From positions 60,000,539 to 60,064,538 of the forward strand of contig CM060976.1 of the NCBI GenBank assembly GCA_030765065.1: a stretch of 64,000 nucleotides of DNA, written 5' to 3'. This document shows, in pieces, positions 10,901-18,720 of this stretch (position 1 is the first letter of the stretch; every line of letters begins with the position of its first letter). Source of the stretch: Deroplatys truncata. Lineage: Eukaryota; Arthropoda; Insecta; Mantodea; Mantidae. The translations under genes were made by a program, and so were the position numbers. Under the pieces are notes generated by a model. The model worked only from the letters and a program-made list of their open reading frames with translations, searched no databases and was not told where the DNA came from.

Positions 10901-11714
10901 CGTGGAGCAATTCTTCGAGCACGAAGGCGTCGCCCTGGATCCCCAGGCCGTCGCCACCAACCCCGGCAGGCGGGAGCTGGCCAAGCTGATGCTCAACAGC
11001 TTCTGGGGCAAACTCGGGCAGAGGGAAAACCTCCCCACGTGCGAGCTGGTGGACCGGTACGACCGACTCCTGGAGCTGCTCAACGACCCGGGCGTGGAAG
11101 TGCAGACCTACGTGCCCGTCACCGACCGGATCATGTACGTGGTGTGGAGGTACCGCGAGGAGTGCCGCAAGGTCAACCCCGCCGCCAACGCCGTCCTGGC
11201 GGCCTACACCACGGCTCACGCGCGCCTGGTGCTCTACTCCTACCTGAAGAGGCTGGGAGAACGCGTCTGCTACTTCGACACCGATTCCGTCGTCGTCGCC
11301 GCCGCTCCGGGCGACTGGACGCCGTCCGTCGGACGCCTCCTGGGGGACATGACGGACGAGCTGGAGAAGTACGGGCGGGGCTCTTACATCGCCCGGTTCG
11401 CCTCCACGGGGCCCAAGAGCTACTGCATGGAGATCGTTTGCCCCGAAACGGGCAAGACCTTCTCGGTGTGCAAGGTGAAGGGGATCACGCTCAATTCGGG
11501 CAACCTGGAGCTGGTGAACGCGGAGGTGATTCGCGACACGGTGCTGAGGGACAACGACCGCGCGGTGAAGCTGGCGGGCACGCAGATCTCGCGGAAACCG
11601 TCTTGGACGGTCGTCACCGAACCCAGCTCGAAGACGTTTAGGATGGTGGTCAACAAGCGCGTGCTCGCCGGCGATCACGATTCCTATCCCTACGGGTTCA
11701 AGAGGAACGCATAA
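7914..11714 (+). CDS. POLB: protein-primed family B DNA polymerase, split by one in-frame stop
   Basis: This enzyme copies the element DNA using a terminal protein as primer. The frame runs 1,266 codons, with a single TAA at 10578-10580 (codon 889) and the same frame continuing to 11714. A Cys/His-rich region spans about residues 273-389, with an extra Cys motif near 146. The 3'-5' exonuclease follows: FIDFEC (D409, E411), YDGQF (D494) and YCKMD (D618). Polymerase motif A is DVCSLYP (D837), motif B is KLMLNSFWGKLG (from codon 1024) and motif C is YFDTDS (D1122, D1124). Motifs B and C lie after the stop, so a product ending at the stop would lack the catalytic core. Start 7914 is the first ATG; 7932 is an alternative. 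Length fits Polinton PolB. It is followed, 56 bases after its stop, by the ATPase. Confidence 0.95.
10578..10580 (+). other. premature TAA inside PolB
   Basis: Homology to PolB continues without frame change on both sides (CEVLPPQHLYHPV before, PARIGGKLMFPLCRAC after). This is therefore a point nonsense mutation or a sequencing error, not a gene boundary. Confidence 0.85.
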
Positions 11715-11770
11715 ATGAGACGTCCGCAGCCGCGCCAAAGTCATTTCGAACCGGGCGCCCTGAGGAGACG

Positions 11771-12403
11771 ATGCCCGGTCCCCGAGACCTGCGGCGATTC
11801 GAGTTTCCCAGCACGATGCTCGTGGCGGGGCCGTCGCGCTGCGGCAAGTCGACCTTCGTGAAAAACCTGTTGCGCCACGCGCACCGGATGTTCGACGTGC
11901 GCCCCAGGAGGGTGCTGTGGTGCCACCCTCCGGAGTATTCGCCGAGACTCGAACCCTCGGCTCTGCGTTGCGAGACCCACGCGGGCATACCCGAACTTGC
12001 TTCGGTGGGCGAGAACGACCTCGTCGTCCTCGACGATCTGATGCTGGAGGGTGGCGGGAAGGACGTGTCCAATTTTTTCACCAGAGACTCCCATCATAAG
12101 CGCTTCGGCATCGTCTACATCCTGCAGAACGTGTTTCCGCAGGGTCAGAAATATCGCAACATCTCTCTGAATGCGAACTACGTCGTGGTCTTCAAGAACA
12201 ACCGGGACAAGATGCAGATCGAGAGACTGTGCCAGCAGATCGAACCCAGGAACTCTAGGTTTCTCTTGGAGGCCTTCGAGAAGGCCGCCGAACGCCCTCA
12301 CGGGTATCTCGTGTTGGACTGCACCCAGTACACGCCCGCCCGATACAGGTATCGAACCGGCGTGCTGCCGGGGGAAAACCTCTCTTATTTCGTACCCAAC
12401 TGA
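11771..12403 (+). CDS. ATP: FtsK/HerA-type genome-packaging ATPase (A32-like)
   Basis: The protein has 210 aa and would power translocation of element DNA into capsids. The Walker A motif is GPSRCGKST (residues 20-28) and Walker B is LVVLDD (84-89). The later segments YILQNVFPQG and FKNNRDKMQIERL match the conserved Polinton and adintovirus ATPase pattern. Length is typical for the family. The ATG at 11771 is the first in frame and sits nine residues before the conserved FEFP lead into Walker A. An ATG directly after the PolB stop (11715) opens only a short frame that overlaps this gene out of phase. The gene is intact. A 123-base gap follows before the next gene, the largest gap downstream of PolB. 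Confidence 0.92.
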   Translation: MPGPRDLRRFEFPSTMLVAGPSRCGKSTFVKNLLRHAHRMFDVRPRRVLWCHPPEYSPRLEPSALRCETHAGIPELASVGENDLVVLDDLMLEGGGKDVSNFFTRDSHHKRFGIVYILQNVFPQGQKYRNISLNANYVVVFKNNRDKMQIERLCQQIEPRNSRFLLEAFEKAAERPHGYLVLDCTQYTPARYRYRTGVLPGENLSYFVPN

Positions 12404-12526
12404 GACCGCCGAGAGGACTCGGGTTCGTATCGTTCCATATCATCCCGGCAGGGCCTTGCCCGACTGAGGCCGTCGAGTCTAAATAAAAAGTATCGCTTTT
12501 GGAGCGAACGTCATTATCGCGCAAGC
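12404..12526 (+). promoter_or_regulatory. intergenic gap with AATAAA
   Basis: AATAAA at 12482 could end the PolB-ATPase transcript. The surrounding TAAATAAAAAG could equally act as a TATA-like element for the downstream structural genes, whose first ATG is 45 bases on. The sequence does not decide between these. Confidence 0.35.
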
Positions 12527-12898
12527 ATGGCTAGAGGTAGGTCAAGGCTCGCGACGCTGACCAGTCCTCGCATAGCGAGACAGCACGGTAATTTGGCGGC
12601 TCTGGCTAAGGCGAAGGCCCCTCTGCGCAAAAAGTTGTTAAAAAATGCCGACGGCGATCTGATCAAGGCCATTAGCGAATGCATGCTCAACGTGTGCAGA
12701 GGTCACGTGCAACTTCCCGCAAAGTGCTTGGCTCGCCTAAAGAAGCACAAGGCTTCTTGGAGGAAGTTGACGGATAAACGGGTTCCTCTGAAGAAGAAGA
12801 AGAGCATCTTGGTTCAAAAAGGAGGTTTTTTGCCGGCATTCCTCCTACCCGTCCTGGCTTCGCTCGGCGGCGCGCTAGTGTCGAAATTAACAGGATGA
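12527..12898 (+). CDS. Polinton-conserved small basic protein with hydrophobic C-terminal tail
   Basis: The protein has 123 aa and is very rich in Lys and Arg. The middle reads LLKNADGDLIKAISECMLNV, then a Lys/Arg-rich stretch ending KKKKSILVQKGGFLP, then a hydrophobic, Gly/Ala-rich tail (about residues 100-123). This arrangement, a charged body with a GGFLP-type membrane-active-looking end, recurs in Polintons at this position. By analogy with adenovirus small core or membrane-lytic proteins it may be a minor virion component, but that role is inferred. The last base of the stop overlaps the next gene by an ATGA junction at 12895-12898. The frame is intact. Confidence 0.75.
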   Translation: MARGRSRLATLTSPRIARQHGNLAALAKAKAPLRKKLLKNADGDLIKAISECMLNVCRGHVQLPAKCLARLKKHKASWRKLTDKRVPLKKKKSILVQKGGFLPAFLLPVLASLGGALVSKLTG

Positions 12899-13305
12899 AG
12901 TACGGCAGGCAGATCCTGGTTGCACCGCAACCGAAGACCGTCGACAAGCTTCACGCTGTAGACCGCACCATATCCAGATTGGCTAAAGAAATTCGGAACC
13001 TGCAAAGCGCAAAACTCTCTGCCGACGAAAAGTGGCGGCTCGTAAAACATAAATTGGACAACTACCTCGATCTCGTGGCACAAGTCAGAAAGCCCTTCCT
13101 CGGCGACGACGACGACGACGATTACGAAGACGTGCACGAGCGCGTGCCGGTGAAGCAGGAGGTCGAACCCCGAACCATAAAGGTCAACCTCCTCTCGCCT
13201 CGCAAAAAGAAGAGGGCGAACCCTGCCACTCCGAAAAAGAAATCGAAATCGCCTTCCGCGTCGTACCATTTTCGCAAGCGCGTGTGGCAGCCCCTGTACA
13301 AGTAA
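12895..13305 (+). CDS. Polinton-conserved small protein of unknown function
   Basis: The protein has 136 aa. The N-terminal half is predicted helical, with the pattern LHAVDRTISRLAKEI and then LSADEKWRLVKHKLDNYL. A similar DEKW...Y...L block is typical of a small protein encoded next to the integrase in many Polintons. A run of seven Asp/Glu (DDDDDDYED) and a Lys/Arg-rich C-terminus (KKKRANPATPKKKSK) follow, and would suit nuclear localisation or nucleic-acid binding. It starts inside the stop of the previous gene (ATGA) and ends 3 bases before the integrase ATG. I know no established function. Confidence 0.72.
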   Translation: MKYGRQILVAPQPKTVDKLHAVDRTISRLAKEIRNLQSAKLSADEKWRLVKHKLDNYLDLVAQVRKPFLGDDDDDDYEDVHERVPVKQEVEPRTIKVNLLSPRKKKRANPATPKKKSKSPSASYHFRKRVWQPLYK

Positions 13306-13308
13306 AGC

Positions 13309-14365
13309 ATGAAGGAATGGAAGGCGCTAAGGCGATACTATGCCAGACCGGAACACTATGCCGGTTTGGGCACGGTCAAGCCCCTTCGAAAGGCCACGGG
13401 CGCGTCTAAGGCGAACATCGAGTCCTTCCTTCGAACCCGGGACAGTTACACTCTGCACAAACCGGTCAGAAAGCGGTTCCCCACCAGATGTTATCACGTG
13501 ACGAATATGGACGATCTTTGGGAGGCCGATCTAAACGTCATGAACAGCGTGAGGGAACATAACAAACCTTACGTGTACATTCTGACCGTTATCGACGTAT
13601 TTTCCAAATATGCTTGGGCCGTACCCCTGAAATCGAAGCTGGGTACCGAGGTCGCGCAAGCGTTTCGCTCCATATTCTCCCAACGCGTCCCCAGGGTCCT
13701 CCAGACGGACAAGGGAACAGAGTTTACCAACAAGACTTTTCGCGACTTTCTGAAGAAACACGACGTGAAACATTACACAACCAAAAATAACGTTAAAGCC
13801 AGCGTCGTGGAGCGCTTCAACCGCACCTTAAAAACCAAGATGTGGAGGTATTTCACGCACAAAAACAGTTACAGATACCTGGATGTCCTTCCGGCCTTAC
13901 TCGAGTCGTACAATAGCTCGCATCACAGGTCCATAAAAATGGCTCCGAAGGACGTGAACGAATCTAACATTTTACGAGTGTACCGCAATCTCTATGCAAA
14001 TAGGACCCTACCTCGCGCAGGGAAACCCACATTTTCCGTCGGCGATCACGTGCGCATCTCTAAAGAAAAAATGAAATTCGACAAGGGGCTACGAGCAGAA
14101 TTGGACGGACGAAATATTTCGGATAGCCGAGGTGGTGCGCGGTCGGCCGGTGGTATATAAGTTGAAGGATCTGGCCGGAGAAACCATAGACGGCACATTT
14201 TACACCCAGGAGCTACAAAAGGTCGCGCTACCTCGGACGTTTAAGATCGAGCGCGTTTTACAGACCAAGGGCCGAGGGCGCCGCAAGCAGGTCTTGGTAA
14301 AGTGGAAGGGGTATCCGGCAAAGTTTAACTCGTGGGTTCTGGCTTCGACCGTCGATTCGACATGA
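13309..14365 (+). CDS. INT: retrovirus-like integrase with C-terminal chromodomain, frameshifted
   Basis: This enzyme joins the element ends to target DNA and generates the 6-bp duplication. The core (rve/RNase H fold) shows D74 in WEADL, D134 in LQTDKGTEF and E167 in VVERFNRTLK, with 32 residues between the last two. The upstream YTLHKPVRKRF segment is typical of Polinton integrases. The frame from 13309 is open to 14160, but homology leaves it near 14085, in a run of four G. It continues one frame over to 14365, where VVYKLKDLAGE is followed by a chromodomain-like end (VLVKWKGYPAKFNSWV). That chromodomain could bind modified histones. The break would remove the C-terminal region, leaving the catalytic core. 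The stop of the downstream frame (14363-14365) overlaps the next ATG at 14362. Confidence 0.93.
14080..14092 (+). other. integrase frame change
   Basis: Reading moves from frame 1 to frame 2 around a GGGG run near 14085. Conserved residues are in frame 1 before and frame 2 after. A one-base gain is the simplest reading. Confidence 0.75.
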
Positions 14366-15379
14366 TTAAGACCAAGCCCTTCTCCATCACTCTCGTGAGC
14401 AACGCTTCCATGGAACACTTTACCGACAACACCACGGCTAGATTTTCTAACATCTTGCAGAATCGTTCTGCAGGGAGAATGGGAGGTCGCCCTGCAAAAG
14501 GTCAGGTATCCGGTGAAATTTTATAACCTTTCGCCAGACCATGCCCGTCTCGCGGGCACCAAGTACACCATGACGCTCCTCCCAACGCATTCCAAATTCA
14601 GTTTGCAAATGCCGCAAGGCATCGTGCACAATCCCAAAGACTTGGTGAACCTCGTCAACGCCGTTCTACTCGAACACTTGCACGTGGAAAACTTCTTCCT
14701 CTTCGACGAGCGCAAGCAGACGGTGGGCGTGAATGCCGCCGTCGCCCATCCCGAACCACTACCCGTCATTCCGTTCGACGGGTTTGTGGAAAATGTCGCG
14801 CGCACGGTCGTACCGTACGCGGTCGGCGAATACGAAGCTCTCAACGATGCGCCCCACCAGAGACCCAAGCCGAAACCGAAACCGAAGCCCCGGGCTTCGG
14901 GGCAGCAGAAACCCGCGGCGGCTCGTTCCGTCAGACCCAAACGAGACGTTTCAAAATCGGAGGACCCTCCGGGACCTCTACACCGCATCCACAGTTTGCT
15001 CTTAACGCCCGCTATGGCAAAAATGTTGGGTTTCGAGCCCTACGTCAACGTCGTTCTCGAAAAAGCTGCTAAACACCCCGTAGATCCTTATATGGGGTTT
15101 CCTTACGAAATGTTCGTCTACTGTAATCTAGTGTCCCCGCAAGTCGTGGGCGACACCTTCGCCCAAGTCATAGAGAGCGCGGCCGTGGAATACGAAAGAA
15201 GCAACAACACTTACATGAGCGACGAAAAGACGTTTTTTCCCCAAAATTGGGTACCCTTGATTCAGCAAGACTTCAAGACGGTCAGCATAGATTTAAGGAA
15301 CGGTTACGGCGATCTCTTGCCATTCGCCGACGGATTTTCCTCTACTGTAGTTCTCGCTTTTCGTCCGAAACAGGCGTAA
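14362..15379 (+). CDS. penton-like minor capsid protein, frameshifted near its N-terminus
   Basis: The protein would have about 339 aa. The opening FSITLVSNASMEHFTDNT is the characteristic start of Polinton minor (penton-like, single jelly-roll) capsid proteins. That frame holds from 14362 to about 14466, then homology continues one frame over (WEVALQKV, then KFYNLSP) to the stop at 15379. An ATG at 14513 opens the downstream frame alone. A Pro/Lys repeat linker (PKPKPKPKPR, about 119-128 of the 14513 frame) divides the protein, an unusual low-complexity insert. The C-terminal half (YCNLVSPQVVGD) also fits the family. It would occupy capsid vertices. The start overlaps the integrase stop (ATGA) and the stop overlaps the next start (TAATG at 15377). 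Confidence 0.82.
14460..14472 (+). other. minor capsid frame change
   Basis: Family homology passes from the 14362 frame to the 14513 frame near 14466, just after NILQNR. One base lost or two gained would explain it. Confidence 0.65.
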
Positions 15380-15810
15380 TGGACGTGCACGCCGTAACGC
15401 TGTACTACCTCAATCAGACCGGCGGCGCGTTCCACCATCGCGATTTCGCTCTCTACAGGGGCAAGCGCTACCAAAGAGGCAGCGGTCTCTTTTCAGCCCT
15501 CGGAGGACTCTTCAGAAGGTTGCTACCGTTTTTAAAGAGCGGAGCAAAAGCAGTCGGAAAGGAGGCCTTAAAGGCGGGCGCTCACGTTCTGTCCGATGTG
15601 ACTGTGGCGGGAGCAGCGCCGAAGCAAGCGCTCCAGCGGAGGCTCAAGGAGTCCGGATACAATTTAAAACGAAAAGCCGACGAAAAGCTCGGTGCCATGC
15701 TCGGTTCCGGCGCCAGGCGTCTCAAGAGAATAAAACCGAGCAAATCCGGAAAGAGCAAGCAGTCCAAGCTGAAACGCGGTAGGCGCAAGGTGCAAGACGT
15801 ATTTTCGTAA
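15379..15810 (+). CDS. Polinton-conserved basic small protein (GGLFRR type), predicted virion component
   Basis: The protein has 143 aa. After a short N-terminus come YQRGSGLFSALGGLFRRLLP, an amphipathic Gly-rich segment (about residues 31-50), and then GAKAVGKEALKAGAHVLSDV. The tail is Lys/Arg-rich (NLKRKADEKLG, LKRIKPSKSGKSK). This layout recurs in Polintons directly beside the major capsid gene. It resembles in character adenovirus internal virion proteins that bind membranes or DNA, but homology to those is not shown here. I chose the ATG at 15379 although the frame is open further upstream, because it overlaps the minor capsid stop as TAATG and starts the conserved part. The stop overlaps the major capsid start as TAATG at 15808. 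The frame is intact. Confidence 0.75.
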   Translation: MDVHAVTLYYLNQTGGAFHHRDFALYRGKRYQRGSGLFSALGGLFRRLLPFLKSGAKAVGKEALKAGAHVLSDVTVAGAAPKQALQRRLKESGYNLKRKADEKLGAMLGSGARRLKRIKPSKSGKSKQSKLKRGRRKVQDVFS

Positions 15811-17096
15811 TGGCAGACGCGACCGTCCACATGAGTTCCGAACTGGACCTCTTTACAGAGGTGCCGGTTCAGATGAGCATCGAGGAGTCACGGTTCCTAT
15901 ACCTAAACCCTCAAAACACTTTAATGAAAAATGCCCCCATCACCTTTCATTATTCCGGAAATGCGGACGATTACCTAGACTTGACCTACGTCGTACTCGA
16001 ACTCATGGTGCGCGTTGTAGATGACAAAGGAGAGGCCTTAAACGCTGACGCTAACGCCACTCTGGTCAACAACGCCTTAAATTCCCTGTTTCAACAGATG
16101 GAGGTAACCCTCAATAACATCATCGTCTCCATGCCGCAAGCCGGTTACCCCTATAGAACCTACCTCGAGACGCTTCTCAATTACTCCGAAGATGCCATGA
16201 ACACCAAACTAGAATCTACCCTCTGGAGAAAGGACACGGCAGGCATCATGGACACTTTTATCGCCAATGCGGGCTTTCAGTGGCGTCAGAGGTTTACCAA
16301 AGGGAGCAACGTCGTGCAGCTCATCGGTCCTCTGTCCAACGCTCTTTTTAGACAGGAGAAGCTGCTTTTGAACAACGTTAGCATGACCGTCAAGCTCACT
16401 CCCGCCTCTCCCCAGTTTTATCTGTTTTCCGACGTAGATACCTTTAAGGGGTACGCCGACATCGTGTCTGCCACGCTGCGCTTAAAATCGGTGCGGCCCT
16501 CGCCGACCATAAAGCTCGCGCACCAGGCCGTGCTCGCAAAGGGCAACGCAAAGTACCATCTCAAAGACGTCAGCTTTCACGCTCTCAGCATCCCCAAGGA
16601 GTCCAGGGCAATGACGTTTAGCGACGTGTGCGTAGGGCAAGTTCCAAGGAGAGTGGTAGTAGCCATGGTCACCGACAAGGCCTATTCCGGCCATTTTAAC
16701 TCAAATCCGTACAACTTGAAACATTTTAAAATGAACTTCTTTCAGCTCTACGTGAATGGGCAACCCGTTCCCTCCCAACCTCTGCAACCCGACTTTACAA
16801 AAGGACACTATTTGCAATGCTTTCAAACCCTGCAGGACGGCCTAGGCATTCATTTCAAGGACGAGGGACACTCCATCTCCAGAGAAACCTACCCGCAAGG
16901 GTATAAGATAATGGTTTTCGATCTCACTGCAGACATGAGCGCTAACGAGTCTCACATCTCGGGTCAGCGCCACGGAACCGTCTCTATAAGCATCGGTTTT
17001 GCCGATAAATTGACAGAACCGGTCATACTTCTGCTGCTAGCGGAAATACATCGCACGGTCGAAATCGACGCCAACCGATCCATTTTGGTATCATGA
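15810..17096 (+). CDS. MCP: major capsid protein, double jelly-roll (hexon-like)
   Basis: The protein has 428 aa, close to the usual Polinton major capsid length. The N-terminus SSELDLFTEVPVQMSIEESR with ITFHYSGNADDYLDL is the signature opening of Polinton capsid proteins. VNNALNSLFQQMEVTLNN, YPYRTYLETLLNYS and FNSNPYNLKHFKMNF are further conserved blocks in their usual order. Trimers of this fold build the icosahedral shell, and together with the minor capsid protein, ATPase and protease it is the basis for viewing Polintons as virus-like. The reading frame is uninterrupted, in contrast to polymerase, integrase and minor capsid. It starts inside the TAATG junction with the preceding gene and its TGA overlaps the protease start (ATGA, 17093-17096). 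Confidence 0.92.
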   Translation: MADATVHMSSELDLFTEVPVQMSIEESRFLYLNPQNTLMKNAPITFHYSGNADDYLDLTYVVLELMVRVVDDKGEALNADANATLVNNALNSLFQQMEVTLNNIIVSMPQAGYPYRTYLETLLNYSEDAMNTKLESTLWRKDTAGIMDTFIANAGFQWRQRFTKGSNVVQLIGPLSNALFRQEKLLLNNVSMTVKLTPASPQFYLFSDVDTFKGYADIVSATLRLKSVRPSPTIKLAHQAVLAKGNAKYHLKDVSFHALSIPKESRAMTFSDVCVGQVPRRVVVAMVTDKAYSGHFNSNPYNLKHFKMNFFQLYVNGQPVPSQPLQPDFTKGHYLQCFQTLQDGLGIHFKDEGHSISRETYPQGYKIMVFDLTADMSANESHISGQRHGTVSISIGFADKLTEPVILLLLAEIHRTVEIDANRSILVS

Positions 17097-17704
17097 ACAC
17101 CTTTCAAATTCAACGGTTTCTATCGACATGTCCCTCTACGCGCTCTCACTTTTTAGGCGTCTACCCCTGCGATAAACTACCCGTACTTCACGGCATTCCA
17201 ACGCCTCCCTTGGCGCTAGTGGCTAACACCGACCCCAGCACCAAATCAGGGCAACACTGGGTTTGCATCTTTGTGGACAAAAACTCGCATGCAGAATATT
17301 TTGACAGTTACGGCATAGGACCGCTTTCACCCCATTTTCTCCGGTTCTTAAATTCGGTCTGCGGGACGCATTGGTCCACCAACGCTAGAAGGCTGCAAGG
17401 TTTCGACAGCACCACGTGCGGTCATTACGTCATCGCCTACCTCACCCACCGCTGCTCCGGCTTGCCTAAGCATACATTCTTCTCAAAATTTCACGTCAGC
17501 AATCACGCGCATAATGATGTCGTCATTCGCAAAACGTTCAAAAACGCATGCCGCGCAAAGTGCTCTGACGCTCGGCAAACTTGTCAACCCTTGAAGGTGA
17601 GTACGTGTGTGTGTGCCTGTCTGTGTGTCTGTCTGTCTCTCTGTGTGTGTGTGTGTGTGTGTGCGCGCCAGTACGTGCCTAGTATCCGTACGCCGACAAG
17701 GTAA
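17093..17704 (+). CDS. PRO: adenain-like cysteine protease (Ulp1/C5-type maturation protease)
   Basis: The protein has 203 aa. The catalytic triad is visible: H55 in GQHWVCIF, D71 in AEYFDSYG and C109 in QGFDSTTCGHYV, with Q102 a likely oxyanion residue. This family matures capsid precursors in adenoviruses and is a standard Polinton gene. The core is complete by about residue 165. The last ~40 residues (STCVCACLCVCLSL and on) are low-complexity Cys/Val encoded by the TG microsatellite of the right TIR and are unlikely to matter. A good splice-donor match, AAG|GTGAGT, sits at 17596/17597, just before that tail. Start ATG 17093 overlaps the major capsid stop. Confidence 0.92.
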   Translation: MNTFQIQRFLSTCPSTRSHFLGVYPCDKLPVLHGIPTPPLALVANTDPSTKSGQHWVCIFVDKNSHAEYFDSYGIGPLSPHFLRFLNSVCGTHWSTNARRLQGFDSTTCGHYVIAYLTHRCSGLPKHTFFSKFHVSNHAHNDVVIRKTFKNACRAKCSDARQTCQPLKVSTCVCACLCVCLSLCVCVCVCARQYVPSIRTPTR

Positions 17705-18577
17705 AACTTCATCATTTGCCTACCGGGCAGGGACAACCGCTAAAAACCTGAGAAAACCTCCAAAATTAGAAACGCCTTCGTCAACCAGTACAGAAAACGC
17801 CTACCAACCAGGAAAAACCTATGAAAAGCAGAAAGAGCTTGCATTTGTTTACCATCCGCAGAAAACTCCCAAAAAAAAAAAAAAAAACTAGTCATTTTAA
17901 AAAAAAAAAGGAAAAAGACGAATAATATAAGTATGGTAGAAACAGCTTGCATTCGTCTACCAACCAGAGAAAACCCCCGAAACACTAGTTATTTAAAATT
18001 GCTGATGAGTTCTGGATAGGCTTTTGCAAATGTTGTTGGTAGCAAAACTTGCCTTTTCCATCACCTCCAACATACCCCACTCCCACACCTTTTTTTCTTT
18101 CCACCAATCATAATCTCTCTTATTCTCGCCAATCAGCAACTTTCATTTGTTCCTTTCCACCAATAACATCACTTCTTATTCCCACCAATGACAACTTCAC
18201 ACGTCACTTTCTGTTATACTTTTTATCCCTCGTTCGCCATCTTTCCCCCTCTTTCAGACCCCAACCGCCGCACAGTCAACACCTCGCCGCTCCTTAACCT
18301 CAACTTCGTGCCTCCGCCATCTTATTTAGTTCACATTTTTACCACCGCGCCTCTCATCTCTCAACCAGATTGCCTGCAAGAACAGATCTCGTTCATTCGC
18401 ACCTCGACGGTTGCCTCGGCAGCAGCTACTGCCAACACCTACGTCGTACACGTTTTTGACCGCTTTCGACCGGCTATGAGAACCCTGCTCCTACGTACGC
18501 TAGCGACCATCACGATGGTCCAGTACCAGGTTTTTGGTATAGTTAAATTACGCCTCTGCAAAGGGTGTCTGTACCGC

Positions 18578-18600
18578 TTTAAAAACCTAGGTATATCAGT
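18578..18600 (+). promoter_or_regulatory. outward-facing TATA/initiator-like site (inner unit)
   Basis: TTTAAAAAC at 18578-18586 is followed by TATATCAGTG, a TCAGT arthropod initiator match at 18596-18600. The second unit repeats it at 19662 and the left TIR carries it on the minus strand. Transcription would run toward the element end. This is inferred. Confidence 0.3.
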
Positions 18601-18710
18601 GCGTAGTGATGTTGGTTGATCTTAAAGCTGGTTAAGCATTTTCAAAAACAGTTTGCTTTTATTTTTCCGTCTCGCGTGCCGCGCTTTTGGTGACGCATCC
18701 ACACCGGTAA

Positions 18711-18720
18711 CAGGTAAGTA
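18711..18720 (+). promoter_or_regulatory. consensus splice donor in the TIR unit
   Basis: CAG|GTAAGTA is a near-perfect 5' splice site about 115 bases after the initiator-like TCAGT. It is conserved at 19777-19785 and, on the minus strand, at 1877-1885. Confidence 0.35.

Noticed and set aside
10427..11641. 404-codon plus-strand open frame, rich in Arg, Gly and Pro
   Set aside because: It is a shadow of PolB in a GC-rich stretch. The PolB frame carries the catalytic motifs and this one has no recognisable domain.
10614..11744. 376-codon minus-strand open frame
   Set aside because: Antisense shadow of the GC-rich PolB 3' half, with His/Val/Leu-rich random composition.
13309..14160. Integrase ending at 14160 as the natural gene end
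   Set aside because: The last ~25 residues lose homology and the conserved C-terminal region continues in another frame to 14365, so a frameshift explains it better.
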